The notes: generated from the sequence alone by a model not told the origin. A DNA stretch of 64,000 bases from Agrobacterium larrymoorei (GCF_030819275.1 NZ_JAUTBL010000002.1:1118501-1182500); one strand, 5' to 3'; shown: positions 41,960 through 52,031, numbered from the stretch's first letter. Program-made: numbers and translations.

Positions 41960-43196
41960 GGTCGAGCCGTTCGAGGCCGTGGAAATGATAGACGTCCTTC
42001 ACCTTCGGTTGGCTTGCTAGCTTGAGGTGCGGCAAGCGCTGGAAGAGAAGCGGCAGAACGATATTCAGTTCCAGCCGCGCCAGCGGCGCGCCGATGCAAA
42101 AATGGATGCCTGCACCAAAGGAAAGGTTCGGGGCCTCTGCACGATCCGGCTTGAAGGTGAGGGGGTCGCTGAATTTCTGCGGATCGAGATTGGCGGCGGC
42201 GAGGATGAGGCTGACCTTGTCACCCCGCTCGAATTTTACGCCGTCGATCTCCACCGGCTCCAGGGCCCAGCGCTGGAAAATATGAACGGGCGCACCGATG
42301 CGAAGCGTCTCTTCGACAGTCCGTTCGGTCGTCTTCTCGTCGCTGAACAGTGATTGAACGTCGATGCCGCTCTCCAGAATGACGCGTACCGAATTGCCGA
42401 TCTGGTGGACGGTCGCCTCATGGCCGGCGTTGAGAAGCACGATTGTTGTGGAAATCAGCTCATCATCGGTCAGAAACTGGCCCTTGTGTTCCGTGTGGAT
42501 CATATGGCTGAGCAGATCATCCTTCGGCTCGGCCCGGCGCTCGGCAATCACGCTGCGCACATAATCGGCGAATTCCTTGGCAGCGCGATCTGCGGCAAGC
42601 TCGTCTTCGCGGCTGCGCTTGAACATATACATGCCGACATAGGCATGCGACCATTTAAGGAGCTGCGGTCCCATGTCCTCGGGGATCCCGATCATCCTGG
42701 CGATCATCGTCACGGGAATGATATCGGCGAAAGAGGAAAGCAGCTCCGTCTTTCCATCCTTCTCGAATCGGTCGATCAGGCCGTGGGCCAGCGTCTCGAT
42801 CTCAGGCTTCATCTTCTCCACGTGGCGGGAGACGAAGGCGCGGTTCACAAGCGTGCGCAGCCTTGTGTGTTCCGGCGGCTCGATTTCCAGCAGAGAGTGA
42901 CGCTCCGCGGCATCGAAATGTTGAGTGTGTTCGAGCGGCTCGGGCAGGCCAAGTTCTTCGCGCGTGGCGATGTGCAGGATCTGCCGCCCGAAGCGACGGT
43001 CACGCAACAGCGCGTTCACATGATCATAGCCGGTGAAAAACCACTGCTTTTGTTCCTTCCAATAGAAGGTTGGACAGTGGGCGTGAAGAAGAGCGTATGT
43101 GGCGTTGGGATTGCCATAAAACGCCGGGTTACGGGCGTCGAGCGAGACGGAGCGCTCTTGCGCATCGATGTGGAGAAAGTCGAGCATGGTGTTCAT
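41949..43196 (-). CDS. cytochrome P450
   Basis: This 415-residue soluble monooxygenase has the I-helix AGHEAT (257-262), the K-helix ExxR (Glu296-Arg299) and the heme loop FGAGIHFCIGAPLARLE with Cys367. The substrate is unknown; the sequence resembles bacterial class I enzymes that need a ferredoxin partner, none of which is next to it. It overlaps the convergent WYL gene by 11 bp and ends before a diguanylate cyclase gene on the same strand. Confidence 0.93.
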   Translation of the reverse strand: MNTMLDFLHIDAQERSVSLDARNPAFYGNPNATYALLHAHCPTFYWKEQKQWFFTGYDHVNALLRDRRFGRQILHIATREELGLPEPLEHTQHFDAAERHSLLEIEPPEHTRLRTLVNRAFVSRHVEKMKPEIETLAHGLIDRFEKDGKTELLSSFADIIPVTMIARMIGIPEDMGPQLLKWSHAYVGMYMFKRSREDELAADRAAKEFADYVRSVIAERRAEPKDDLLSHMIHTEHKGQFLTDDELISTTIVLLNAGHEATVHQIGNSVRVILESGIDVQSLFSDEKTTERTVEETLRIGAPVHIFQRWALEPVEIDGVKFERGDKVSLILAAANLDPQKFSDPLTFKPDRAEAPNLSFGAGIHFCIGAPLARLELNIVLPLLFQRLPHLKLASQPKVKDVYHFHGLERLDLTW

Positions 43197-43256
43197 GCCC
43201 GAATGTCTAGCGAAAACATGGCCGGCGGGGAAGGGAGGCAGGGCCGAGAAAAAGAC

Positions 43257-44504
43257 TTAAGCGCTGCCGATGGCCGCGATGCGGTTGAGTGCTGCGACCT
43301 GACGGTCGGCATTGTTGTCGTGCGGATCTTCACCGCGGTCATCTGCCGGCAACACGACATTGGCAACGCCGTCGTTGAAGACCGTACGATTACGGCCTGC
43401 GGACTTCGCCGCGTAGAGCGCCCGGTCTGCCATTTTCAACATCAGATCCAAGTCCGCCTCCACGACCGGTGCGGAGTAGATGCCGATACTGACGGTGGAA
43501 GAGAAGCTCCCCCCGATCCCCTCGGTGGACAGCCGAGCGAAGTAGACACGCACGCCATCGACAATCCTGAGCGCAGCGTTGAGATCGCTATGGGTCAGCA
43601 GATAAGCGAATTCTTCACCGCCCATGCGCACGAAGGTACCCTTAACCCCGACGATACGGTCGACGAGAGCACAGAACTGAATCAGCACATCGTCACCACA
43701 TTGGTGACCGTGACGGTCGTTGATCTTCTTGAAATGATCTATATCGAACAGCGCAAGCATGAGCTGTGATGAGCGATGTTCAGGTGCCTTCTTGATCCGC
43801 GGAAAGGCTTCCATCAGGCCCCTCCTGTTGAGGACACCTGTGAGATGGTCGGTGACGGACAGGCGGTGAAGCCGTCGCTCATTGTCCTCCATGAACATCT
43901 TTACGGCGATCATCATCAACACCACGAAGCTGAACGCGGCTGAATAGGCAACCGGTGCCGTCAGCGGCAGTCTCTGGCCTACAAGCATGTTGTAGGGAAT
44001 GATCAGGGCGGCGGTAAGAGGACCGATCAGCGCATGGACCACGAGGGCCGCGGCGAGGATTTTACGCGTCGTCGAGAGCGGCTCTTTGGACGTCAGCACG
44101 ACGCCGGCGATCGTGCAGTAACCGATGGCAGCGCACAGATGATAGACAAGAACGCGTGCCAGCATGCTGTCGCGCACCGGCGGCAGAAACATGAAGGCCA
44201 GCCACAAAAGCGGAGGAATGAATATCCAGCCCTCGATTTTCCGCCGCTCGAGGCGAAGCAGGCCGGCCAGCCAAAAGCCGAAGGCCGAAAGCGCAAGCGT
44301 GTTGCCGACGATGATCGTCCAGAAATCGGCGAGATAGCCCCGTTGCGACACCAGCGCAGAACCGATACCCACAGCGGCAAAACCGCAAGCAAAAAACAGG
44401 TGGTGTTTCTTAGAAGGCGCATGAAGCCAAAGCACGGCCAGCAATGCAGCAAGGGTCGATGTTTCCAACGACCAGAGAAGCATTCCTGTTTGGGCCTCGA
44501 ACAC
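43257..44504 (-). CDS. membrane-bound diguanylate cyclase
   Basis: This protein makes the second messenger c-di-GMP from GTP. The N-terminal 190 residues form about six membrane helices; the C-terminal half is a GGDEF domain with RMGGEEFAYLLT (active GGEEF) and DHLTGVLNRRGL. The usual inhibitory RxxD site is not evident. c-di-GMP favours attachment and polysaccharide production in this group. The start is GTG 44504. It lies upstream of the P450 gene on the same strand, 60 bp away. Confidence 0.9.
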   Translation of the reverse strand: MFEAQTGMLLWSLETSTLAALLAVLWLHAPSKKHHLFFACGFAAVGIGSALVSQRGYLADFWTIIVGNTLALSAFGFWLAGLLRLERRKIEGWIFIPPLLWLAFMFLPPVRDSMLARVLVYHLCAAIGYCTIAGVVLTSKEPLSTTRKILAAALVVHALIGPLTAALIIPYNMLVGQRLPLTAPVAYSAAFSFVVLMMIAVKMFMEDNERRLHRLSVTDHLTGVLNRRGLMEAFPRIKKAPEHRSSQLMLALFDIDHFKKINDRHGHQCGDDVLIQFCALVDRIVGVKGTFVRMGGEEFAYLLTHSDLNAALRIVDGVRVYFARLSTEGIGGSFSSTVSIGIYSAPVVEADLDLMLKMADRALYAAKSAGRNRTVFNDGVANVVLPADDRGEDPHDNNADRQVAALNRIAAIGSA

Positions 44505-44921
44505 TGCGCAATCCTACTTGAATTTCAATGGGTCGCTTCGTCTGATCGTCGAGTGTGATCGAGGAATGGGGCCGAAAACGCGCCGTCGACGTGTATTCCC
44601 CTGATAGGCGACTTTCAACGAAAAACTCTCACGCAATGTATCTTCCTCACGTAACGTAAAGAATTCGTCACCCCCTTGCTCCGCTTAACCCCTTGTTGAC
44701 CAGTCGCGGTGTTCGTCGTTGATGAGTGCATGGCGCAGCGCGAGGAAGACTGGCCTGCAAGGGATTTCATCTTTAATGCAGCGCAAGAATTGTCCTCGCT
44801 ATTAAGGATATCCGCTGCCTCAGTCTTGAAGTGCCGACCAAGGACACTCTATGTAGTGAGTTGACGAATAATGATTCCGGGCGCTCGGAGCTTCCGGGCT
44901 AGAATTGGATAAAGGACGGAC
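44505..44921. other. intergenic region before clpP
   Basis: 417 bp with no convincing gene. The 3' part (44825-44854) holds a candidate heat-shock promoter; the rest is featureless apart from AT-rich patches. Confidence 0.5.
44825..44854 (+). promoter_or_regulatory. candidate heat-shock (RpoH-type) promoter for clpP
   Basis: CTTGAA is followed, 17 bases later, by TCTATGT, resembling the alphaproteobacterial RpoH pattern (CTTG, then CYTATnT), but the spacing is one or two bases long and the first C of the -10 is a T. It would start transcripts about 60 bp before clpP. Confidence 0.35.
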
Positions 44922-45554
44922 ATGACAAATCCAGTTGATACCGCCATGGCTCTGGTGCCGATGGTCGTAGAGCAAACCAATCGCGGTGAGCGCTCCTATG
45001 ACATCTACTCCCGTCTTCTCAAAGAGCGCATCATCTTCCTTACAGGGCCTGTCGAAGACCACATGGCTTCGCTTGTCTGCGCCCAGCTTCTATTCCTCGA
45101 GGCGGAAAACCCGAAGAAGGAAATCGCACTCTACATCAATTCTCCAGGCGGTGTCGTGACCGCCGGCATGGCGATCTATGACACGATGCAGTTCATCCGT
45201 CCTGCCGTCTCCACGCTCTGCGTTGGTCAAGCTGCCTCGATGGGCTCGCTGCTGCTGGCAGCCGGCGAGAAGGGCATGCGCTTTGCAACTCCGAATGCCC
45301 GCATCATGGTTCACCAGCCGTCCGGCGGCTTCCAGGGACAGGCCTCCGACATCGAGCGCCACGCTCGCGACATCATCAAGATGAAGCGTCGCCTCAATGA
45401 AGTTTACGTAAAACACACGGGCCGTACGTTGGAAGACGTTGAAAAGACCCTCGATCGCGACCATTTTATGGATGCCGAAGAGGCGAAGGACTGGGGCGTG
45501 ATCGACAAGATCCTCACCTCTCGCCAGGAAATCGAAGGCGTTTCCGCGAGCTAA
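44922..45554 (+). CDS. clpP: ATP-dependent Clp protease proteolytic subunit
   Basis: This is the serine peptidase core that pairs with ClpX or ClpA. The 210 residues have the catalytic serine Ser106 in [10 protein letters not shown] and histidine His131 in IMVHQPSGG, and a typical hydrophobic N-terminal loop. AAAGGACGGAC is just upstream of the ATG. clpX follows after 359 bp that include hairpins, as in other rhizobia. Regulation by heat shock is likely but the promoter is only a candidate. Confidence 0.96.
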   Translation: MTNPVDTAMALVPMVVEQTNRGERSYDIYSRLLKERIIFLTGPVEDHMASLVCAQLLFLEAENPKKEIALYINSPGGVVTAGMAIYDTMQFIRPAVSTLCVGQAASMGSLLLAAGEKGMRFATPNARIMVHQPSGGFQGQASDIERHARDIIKMKRRLNEVYVKHTGRTLEDVEKTLDRDHFMDAEEAKDWGVIDKILTSRQEIEGVSAS

Positions 45555-45725
45555 AGTGAGCGCATGTTGATGCCGGTTTATCGGCGCAGATGTAATTCTG
45601 GGCTTTAAACCGGCAGAGAAAGCGCTAATAGTACATATTAAGGCTATGTTGAATTTTTATGACGTAGTCTGAACCAAGCTCTCCCGAGCAACGTAAAGCT
45701 TTAAGGGGGAGCGTCGCAAAACATA

Positions 45726-45745
45726 CCGGAGCACGCGTGTTCCGG
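45726..45745 (+). other. palindromic hairpin in the clpP-clpX gap
   Basis: CCGGAGCACGCGTGTTCCGG pairs with itself through an 8-bp stem with a CGCG loop, followed by GGTTTT. It may be a weak clpP terminator. A second structure, GCTCTCCC with GGGGGAGC, lies just upstream. Confidence 0.45.
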
Positions 45746-45821
45746 GGTTTTAAGGGGAATTCGTTGCCGCCGTGCGTCAGTTCATGTATCTGATACGGCT
45801 AGTACCCCGGGAACGAAGCGG

Positions 45822-45917
45822 ATGCGAAGGTCAGGCATGGCGGTCGCATTTGCAGGCGGTAAGTTGACCGCGCTCCGCTTTGCGGACCTGCGGCGTGCTG
45901 GAAGGAAAGAGATATGA
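45822..45917 (+). CDS. 31-codon leader ORF overlapping the clpX start
   Basis: This frame begins ATG CGA AGG and ends in TGA sharing bases with the clpX ATG (ATGA). The product is basic and Ala/Gly/Arg-rich. The upstream GAAGCGG is a weak ribosome-binding site. It may couple translation to clpX or be chance. Confidence 0.3.
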   Translation: MRRSGMAVAFAGGKLTALRFADLRRAGRKEI

Positions 45918-47191
45918 GCAAAGTCAGCGGCAGCAACGGCGGCGACTCGAAAAATACACTCTATTGTTCATTCTGCGGCAAGAGCCAGCACGAAGTCCGG
46001 AAACTGATTGCCGGGCCGACAGTGTTCATCTGCGATGAATGCGTCGAATTGTGCATGGACATCATCCGCGAGGAGAACAAGAGCTCGATGGTGAAGTCGC
46101 GTGAGGGTGTTCCCACCCCGCAGGACATCATCAAGATCCTCGACGAATACGTCATCGGCCAGAAGCAGGCGAAGAAAATCCTGTCTGTTGCCGTTCATAA
46201 CCATTACAAGCGCCTCGCGCACGCCTCCAAGAACGGCGACGTTGAATTGGCGAAATCGAACATCATGCTGGTAGGCCCGACCGGTTGCGGCAAGACTTAT
46301 CTTGCCCAGACGCTGGCGCGCATCATCGATGTTCCCTTCACCATGGCGGATGCGACGACGCTGACTGAAGCCGGTTATGTCGGTGAAGACGTCGAAAACA
46401 TCATTCTGAAGCTGCTCCAGGCTGCCGACTACAATGTCGAGCGCGCCCAGCGCGGTATCGTCTATATCGACGAAGTGGACAAGATTTCCCGTAAGTCGGA
46501 CAATCCGTCCATTACGCGTGACGTATCGGGCGAGGGTGTTCAGCAGGCGCTTCTGAAGATCATGGAAGGTACGGTCGCATCCGTTCCTCCGCAGGGTGGT
46601 CGCAAGCATCCGCAGCAGGAATTCCTGCAGGTGGATACGACCAACATTCTGTTCATCTGCGGCGGCGCATTTGCGGGCCTAGACAAGATCATCTCTGCCC
46701 GTGGCGAGAAGACATCCATTGGCTTCGGGGCGACGGTTAAGGCAGAAGACGACCGCCGCGTTGGCGAGGTGCTGCGTGAACTTGAGCCGGAAGACCTGGT
46801 CAAGTTCGGTCTAATTCCCGAGTTCATCGGTCGTCTGCCGGTTCTGGCAACACTTGAGGATCTCGATGAGGATGCGCTGATCCAGATCCTGTCCGAGCCG
46901 AAGAACGCTCTGGTCAAGCAGTATCAGCGCCTGTTCGAGATGGAAGATGTGGAACTGACATTCCACGAGGATGCGTTGCGTGAAATCGCGCGCAAGGCCA
47001 TCACCCGTAAGACGGGTGCTCGCGGTCTGCGTTCGATCATGGAAAAGATCCTGCTCGATACGATGTTCGATCTGCCGACGCTGGAAGGCGTGCGCGAGGT
47101 GGTGATTTCGGACGAAGTCGTCAGCGGCCTCGCTCGCCCGCTCTACATCTACGCTGATCGTCAGGACGAAAAGGCGAATGTGTCGGCGTGA
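45914..47191 (+). CDS. clpX: ATP-dependent Clp protease ATP-binding subunit
   Basis: This AAA+ unfoldase feeds substrates to ClpP. The 425 residues start with a C4 zinc-binding domain ([11 protein letters not shown], then CDECVELC), followed by Walker A GPTGCGKT, Walker [10 protein letters not shown] and the sensor/arginine finger region. The tripeptide GYVGED in the AAA+ core is the substrate pore loop. An AAGGAAAGAGAT site is immediately upstream. It ends at a strong terminator. Confidence 0.97.
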   Translation: MSKVSGSNGGDSKNTLYCSFCGKSQHEVRKLIAGPTVFICDECVELCMDIIREENKSSMVKSREGVPTPQDIIKILDEYVIGQKQAKKILSVAVHNHYKRLAHASKNGDVELAKSNIMLVGPTGCGKTYLAQTLARIIDVPFTMADATTLTEAGYVGEDVENIILKLLQAADYNVERAQRGIVYIDEVDKISRKSDNPSITRDVSGEGVQQALLKIMEGTVASVPPQGGRKHPQQEFLQVDTTNILFICGGAFAGLDKIISARGEKTSIGFGATVKAEDDRRVGEVLRELEPEDLVKFGLIPEFIGRLPVLATLEDLDEDALIQILSEPKNALVKQYQRLFEMEDVELTFHEDALREIARKAITRKTGARGLRSIMEKILLDTMFDLPTLEGVREVVISDEVVSGLARPLYIYADRQDEKANVSA

Positions 47192-47217
47192 TCGCCAACG
47201 CTTATCGCATCAAGTTG

Positions 47218-47246
47218 AAAAGGCTCGCCGTTGGCGGGCCTTTTTT
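47218..47246 (+). terminator. intrinsic terminator of clpX
   Basis: A stem AAAGGCTCGCC/GGCGGGCCTTT (with one wobble) is followed by six Ts, 26 bp past the clpX stop. Confidence 0.85.
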
Positions 47247-47601
47247 CTGTTCCATACCTATAAAGAGCGGATAACCCGACCGGCTTCCGATTTTGAGTTG
47301 GAGAGGATTATGCTTTGCTGATAGAGTCTTACGAGTGATTTGTGTGATGGCGTAACGTTTATGACGGTCGCTTATCGAATCCACCTTCGTGGGGCTCGGG
47401 AGAGGTGGATAGTAGAGGCGTATTCAAGCCCATCGGTTTTTTAAAGGATATGCAGCCCTATGATAGACAGCGGGTTGCTGGTTTCCGTGACTTGAAAATG
47501 ACAGTGCGAAACTCCACTTTCAGTCACGAATAAGAATATGCCGGAAACTTCCCAAGACGTCCGGCAAGCGTCCCTTACAGGGACCATGGAAAGGAAATGA
47601 T
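47247..47601. other. intergenic region before lon
   Basis: About 355 bp without a gene. A CTTGAA at 47491 is heat-shock-like but the expected -10 partner is poor. Nothing else stands out. Confidence 0.5.
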
Positions 47602-50019
47602 ATGACGAACATCACGTCTGCTGCATCTGGCGGTACCTATCCCGTACTTCCTCTGCGCGACATTGTCGTTTTCCCGCATATGATCGTCCCGCTGTTCGTC
47701 GGACGAGAAAAGTCCATTCGTGCACTCGAGGAGGTCATGGGCTCCGATAGGCAGATCATGCTTGTCACGCAGATCAACGCGAGTGACGACGATCCGGATC
47801 CATCGGCCATTCATAAAGTTGGCACTGTCGCCAACGTTCTTCAGTTGCTGAAGCTGCCCGACGGCACCGTCAAGGTTCTTGTTGAAGGCAAGGGCCGTGC
47901 GCAGATCGAAGATTACACTGGCCGCGAAGACTTTTACGAAGCGACCGCAACGATCCTGCATGAGCCGGTTGAAGATCCGGTCGAAATCGAAGCTCTGTCG
48001 CGCTCGGTCGTGTCCGAGTTCGAAAGCTACGTAAAGCTGAATAAGAAGATTTCTCCCGAAGTGGTTGGTGCCGCTGGGCAAATCGACGATTACTCCAAGC
48101 TCGCCGATACTGTCGCCTCGCACCTTTCCATCAAGATTACCGAAAAGCAGGAGATGCTTGAGACGGTCAGCGTGAAGCAGCGCTTGGAAAAAGCTCTCGG
48201 CTTCATGGAAGGTGAGATCTCCGTTCTTCAGGTGGAGAAGCGCATTCGCTCGCGCGTTAAGCGCCAGATGGAGAAGACCCAGCGCGAATATTACCTGAAC
48301 GAACAGATGAAAGCGATCCAGAAGGAGCTTGGCGACGGCGAGGATGGCCGTGACGAGATGGCCGAACTGGAAGAGCGCATCGCCAAGACCAAGCTCTCCA
48401 AGGAAGCCAAGGAAAAGGCCGAAGCGGAGATGAAGAAGCTTCGCCAGATGAGCCCGATGTCGGCGGAAGCCACCGTCGTGCGGAACTATCTGGATTGGCT
48501 GCTGGGGCTGCCATGGGGCAAGAAGTCCAAGGTCAAGGTGGATCTCAATGCTGCCGAACAGGTTCTTGATCTAGACCACTTCGGTCTGGATAAGGTCAAG
48601 GAGCGTATCGTCGAATATCTGGCGGTACAGGCCCGTGCGACGAAGATCCGTGGCCCGATCCTGTGCCTTGTCGGCCCTCCAGGTGTTGGTAAAACATCGC
48701 TTGCGAAGTCCATCGCCAAGGCAACCGGTCGCGAGTATGTTCGCATGGCCCTTGGTGGCGTTCGTGATGAGGCCGAAATCCGCGGTCACCGCCGGACCTA
48801 TATCGGTTCCATGCCGGGCAAGATCGTCCAGTCGATGAAGAAGGCCAAGAAGGCGAACCCGCTCTTCCTGCTCGATGAAATCGACAAGATGGGCATGGAT
48901 TTCCGTGGCGATCCATCGTCGGCTCTGCTCGAGGTGCTCGATCCGGAACAGAACTCCACCTTCATGGATCACTACCTTGAAGTGGAATACGACCTGTCCG
49001 ACGTCATGTTCGTGACCACCGCCAACACGCTCAACATTCCAGGCCCCTTGATGGACCGTATGGAAGTGATCCGTATTGCCGGTTACACGGAAGACGAAAA
49101 GCGCGAGATCGCCAAGCGGCACCTGCTGCCGAAGGCAATCAAGGAACATGCTCTGCGTCCGGAAGAGTTTTCCGTGACCGATGGCGCCCTGATGGCCGTG
49201 ATCCAGCAGTACACACGCGAAGCCGGTGTTCGTAACTTTGAGCGTGAGCTGATGAAGCTTGCCCGTAAGGCCGTTACCGAGATCATCAAGGGTAAGACCA
49301 AGTCGGTCGAAGTCACGGCAGAAAACATCCACGACTATCTGGGTGTGCCGCGCTTCCGTCACGGCGAGGCCGAGCGTGAGGATCAGGTGGGCGTCGTAAC
49401 GGGTCTCGCCTGGACCGAAGTGGGTGGCGAGCTGCTCACCATCGAAGGCGTGATGATGCCGGGCAAGGGTCGCATGACCGTGACCGGTAACTTGAAGGAA
49501 GTGATGAAGGAATCCATCTCTGCGGCGGCGTCCTATGTCCGTTCGCGTGCGGTCGATTTCGGCATCGAGCCTCCACGCTTCGACAAGAGCGACATCCACG
49601 TACACGTGCCGGAAGGTGCCACGCCGAAGGACGGTCCGTCCGCAGGTGTCGCCATGGCAACGGCGATCGTCTCCATCATGACGGGCATTCCAGTCTCGAA
49701 GGATGTGGCGATGACGGGTGAGATCACCCTTCGTGGTCGCGTCCTGCCGATCGGCGGATTGAAGGAAAAGCTGCTTGCAGCGCTTCGCGGTGGCATCAAG
49801 AAGGTGCTGATCCCGGAAGAGAACGCCAAGGATTTGGCTGACATTCCGGACAACGTGAAGAACGGCATGGAGATCATCCCAGTGTCCCGCATGGGTGAGG
49901 TTCTTGAGCATGCTCTGACCCGCAAACCCGAGCCGATCGAGTGGGACGGCAGCATCGAAACGCCGGTCATTGCGACTGTCGAAGGTGTCGATGATGGCAA
50001 CCAGACCATTGCTCACTAA
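47602..50019 (+). CDS. lon: endopeptidase La (Lon protease)
   Basis: This ATP-dependent protease degrades damaged and regulatory proteins. The 805 residues have the N-terminal substrate domain ([23 protein letters not shown]), an AAA+ domain with [15 protein letters not shown] and [11 protein letters not shown], and the protease domain with the catalytic serine in [10 protein letters not shown] (near residue 675) and the catalytic lysine in [11 protein letters not shown] downstream. AAAGGAAAT precedes the ATG. hupB follows after a terminator, as in many proteobacteria. Confidence 0.97.
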   Translation: MTNITSAASGGTYPVLPLRDIVVFPHMIVPLFVGREKSIRALEEVMGSDRQIMLVTQINASDDDPDPSAIHKVGTVANVLQLLKLPDGTVKVLVEGKGRAQIEDYTGREDFYEATATILHEPVEDPVEIEALSRSVVSEFESYVKLNKKISPEVVGAAGQIDDYSKLADTVASHLSIKITEKQEMLETVSVKQRLEKALGFMEGEISVLQVEKRIRSRVKRQMEKTQREYYLNEQMKAIQKELGDGEDGRDEMAELEERIAKTKLSKEAKEKAEAEMKKLRQMSPMSAEATVVRNYLDWLLGLPWGKKSKVKVDLNAAEQVLDLDHFGLDKVKERIVEYLAVQARATKIRGPILCLVGPPGVGKTSLAKSIAKATGREYVRMALGGVRDEAEIRGHRRTYIGSMPGKIVQSMKKAKKANPLFLLDEIDKMGMDFRGDPSSALLEVLDPEQNSTFMDHYLEVEYDLSDVMFVTTANTLNIPGPLMDRMEVIRIAGYTEDEKREIAKRHLLPKAIKEHALRPEEFSVTDGALMAVIQQYTREAGVRNFERELMKLARKAVTEIIKGKTKSVEVTAENIHDYLGVPRFRHGEAEREDQVGVVTGLAWTEVGGELLTIEGVMMPGKGRMTVTGNLKEVMKESISAAASYVRSRAVDFGIEPPRFDKSDIHVHVPEGATPKDGPSAGVAMATAIVSIMTGIPVSKDVAMTGEITLRGRVLPIGGLKEKLLAALRGGIKKVLIPEENAKDLADIPDNVKNGMEIIPVSRMGEVLEHALTRKPEPIEWDGSIETPVIATVEGVDDGNQTIAH

Positions 50020-50063
50020 AAACTTGAGCGTTGTCTGGTGCTAAATTAGCACAGAACTTCTGG

Positions 50064-50091
50064 AAGGCCGGCGGAAATGCCGGCCTTTTTT
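50064..50091 (+). terminator. intrinsic terminator of lon
   Basis: Perfect 9-bp stem AAGGCCGGC/GCCGGCCTT with a six-base loop, followed by TTTT. Confidence 0.9.
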
Positions 50092-50150
50092 GTGAAAAGA
50101 TAACGAGACCTCTTGTTTTTCAGGCGATTCCATCGCTTTTGGGTGGCGGT

Positions 50151-50175
50151 GCGCGAATAGAACTCTATTCTGCGC
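50151..50175. promoter_or_regulatory. imperfect inverted repeat upstream of hupB
   Basis: GCGCGAATAGA and TCTATTCTGCGC form an 11-bp pairing with one bulge, around AC, 45 bp before the hupB start. A position within the promoter region suggests an operator or mRNA leader hairpin. Confidence 0.4.
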
Positions 50176-50220
50176 GGACCTGATTTTGAGTCGTTTCATA
50201 CCACTGAAAGGGATGGAAAC

Positions 50221-50496
50221 ATGAACAAGAACGAGCTCGTTACCGCAGTTGCCGAGAAGGCTGGCCTGTCTAAGGCTGATGCCGCTTCTGCCGTTGACGC
50301 CGTATTTGAAACCGTACAGAACGAACTGAAGGCTGGTGGCGACATCCGTCTCGCTGGCTTCGGTAGCTTCAGCGTCAGCCATCGCAAGGCAACCAAGGGC
50401 CGCAACCCGGCGACCCGCGAAGAGGTCGATATTCCTGCTCGCAACGTCCCGAAGTTCTCCGCAGGCAAGGGCCTGAAGGATGCGGTCAACAGCTGA
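50221..50496 (+). CDS. hupB: DNA-binding protein HU-beta
   Basis: This is a small nucleoid protein that binds DNA without strong sequence preference. The 91 residues open MNKNELVTAVAEKAGLSKADA and contain the DNA-arm region GRNPATREEVDIPARN and the C-terminal VPKFSAGKGLKDAV, as in the HU family. AAGGGATGG lies upstream. It sits between lon and the FMN riboswitch, with its own terminator. Confidence 0.97.
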   Translation: MNKNELVTAVAEKAGLSKADAASAVDAVFETVQNELKAGGDIRLAGFGSFSVSHRKATKGRNPATREEVDIPARNVPKFSAGKGLKDAVNS

Positions 50497-50651
50497 TCCG
50501 TCCTAGAGCGCCGTGCATCCGTGTGGACGCAAAAAGGGACGCTCTATCTTCCTAAAGTCTACGCATCTTGCTTCCCGAAAATCGATTCTGATTTTCCTGC
50601 CGGTGCTGGAGCCTCGTCTCGCATGAGGCCGATGACAATTCGATATTCTGT

Positions 50652-50681
50652 AAGCCCGGCCTCAGCGCCGGGCTTTCTTTT
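50652..50681 (+). terminator. intrinsic terminator after hupB
   Basis: Perfect stem AAGCCCGGC/GCCGGGCTT followed by a T-rich run (TCTTTT). It is about 150 bp past hupB and ends just before the riboswitch leader. Confidence 0.8.
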
Positions 50682-50741
50682 GACCATCTTGCGCTCGAGC
50701 GTGACGTGCCATATTTCTGTCGTGTCGGTTCTTCCGGCATT

Positions 50742-50886
50742 CGTTCTCAGGGCGGGGTGTAATTCCCCACCGGCGGTAAGAGGGAAATCTCAAGCCCGCG
50801 AGCGCCTGTTTTTCAAAGGAGAAGCAGGGTCAGCAGATCCGGTGTGACTCCGGAGCCGACGGTGATAGTCCGGATGAAAGAGAATG
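50742..50886 (+). ncRNA. FMN riboswitch (RFN element)
   Basis: The conserved RFN blocks are in order: CTCAGGGCGGGGTG, CCCCACCGGCGGTA, AGCCCGCGAGC, GGTCAGCAGATCCGGTG, CCGGAGCCGACGGT and ATAGTCCGGATGAAAGAG. The closing stem CGTTCTC (50742-50748) pairs with GAGAATG (50880-50886). It binds FMN and represses the downstream gene when flavin is plentiful. It lies about 225 bp before a riboflavin-transporter-type gene. Confidence 0.95.
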
Positions 50887-50914
50887 AGGTCAGGCTGCGT
50901 TCTCGTCTGCCGAA

Positions 50915-50958
50915 GCATGTGGCGCAAATGCCTAAAGCGGTTTTGCGCTATCACATGC
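50915..50958. repeat. palindromic repeat between riboswitch and ribN
   Basis: GCATGTG/CACATGC enclose GCGCAAA/TTTGCGC with AAAGCGG in the middle. It is the same family as the tandem repeats at 37285. It lies in the riboswitch expression-platform region and could affect folding. Confidence 0.6.
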
Positions 50959-51110
50959 GATGATTGAAGCGCCGGGTGCGAATCTTAGGATCGCGATGCG
51001 CTTTAATGGCGGTGAGGGGCAGTGCGCGTTTTACCGTTTCTTTCGGGATGCGGTTTCGTCGTCCTCATCTGTCCTGATTTGTGTTGGTCCTTTGGAAAAG
51101 GAAGCATGAC

Positions 51111-52013
51111 ATGAATCAGAGCGCTGTTTCGCTCTTACGTTCCCGGGCCGTTCTCGGTGCCGGCTTCATGGTTCTGGCGGGTATCGCCTTTGCCGCACTG
51201 AATGTCGTCACCCAGGAGCTCGCCATGACGCTGGGGTTTCCGCCAGCGTCCACAGCCTTCTGGCAATATGGCTTCGCGCTCATCCTCTCGCTGCCGTTGC
51301 TTGTTCGGCTCGGTTTGCGCGCGATGAAAACCGGCTATCCCTTCCGCCACATCTTCCGCGTCCTTCTTGCCGCTTTCGGCGTTCAGGCGTGGGTGATGGG
51401 ACTTGTGACAGTGCCGATCTGGCAGGCCATTGCGCTGGTGATGACCTCGCCCTTCTTTATCATCATCGGCGCACGGCTATTCCTCGGGGAAACCGTCGGC
51501 CGCGATAGATGGCTGGCGACGCTGACGGGCTTCATCGGTGCTATGATTATCCTCCAGCCATGGTCAGACAGCTTCACCATGGCCGCGCTGTTGCCCATTC
51601 TGTCTGCTTTGCTGTGGGGTGGATCGTCGCTGATCATGAAGAACCTCACGCATCACGAGCCACCGGAAACGGTCACGGTCTGGTTGCTCGTCCTGCTGAC
51701 ACCGATCAATGCGGGCCTGGCTGCAGCCTCGGGCTTCGCGGTCCCGGAAGGTCTTGCTCTCTGGCTGTTACTTGGTGCCGGGCTGCTGACGGCGCTCGGG
51801 CAATATCTACTGACACTTGCCTACAACGCGGCCGATGCCGCCTATGTCCAGCCGTTCGACGACCTGAAGCTGCCGCTCAACGTCTTCGCAGGCTGGATTG
51901 TGTTTGGCTATGCGCCAAGCGGCTATCTCTGGCTTGGAGCCCTTCTTATCCTCTGCGCCTCGCTTTTCCTGATGCTGCGTGAGGCAGGCAGAGAAGCGAC
52001 AGCCGCCTCTTGA
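51111..52013 (+). CDS. ribN: riboflavin transporter RibN (EamA/DMT type)
   Basis: This is an inner-membrane transporter of 300 residues and ten helices in two EamA repeats (GAGFMVLAGIAFAALNVVTQELA and LLPILSALLWGGSSLIMKN). The RibN name is an inference: alphaproteobacterial DMT genes placed under an FMN riboswitch are known riboflavin importers, and this gene has exactly that leader. AAAAGGAAG precedes the ATG at 51111. The downstream hairpin is a modest terminator. Confidence 0.83.
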   Translation: MNQSAVSLLRSRAVLGAGFMVLAGIAFAALNVVTQELAMTLGFPPASTAFWQYGFALILSLPLLVRLGLRAMKTGYPFRHIFRVLLAAFGVQAWVMGLVTVPIWQAIALVMTSPFFIIIGARLFLGETVGRDRWLATLTGFIGAMIILQPWSDSFTMAALLPILSALLWGGSSLIMKNLTHHEPPETVTVWLLVLLTPINAGLAAASGFAVPEGLALWLLLGAGLLTALGQYLLTLAYNAADAAYVQPFDDLKLPLNVFAGWIVFGYAPSGYLWLGALLILCASLFLMLREAGREATAAS

Positions 52014-52031
52014 CGGCGTCATAGAAAGAAT

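Noticed and set aside
47491..47520. Heat-shock promoter of lon
   Set aside because: CTTGAA is present but the segment at the expected distance (CCACTTT) is too far from the -10 pattern to claim.
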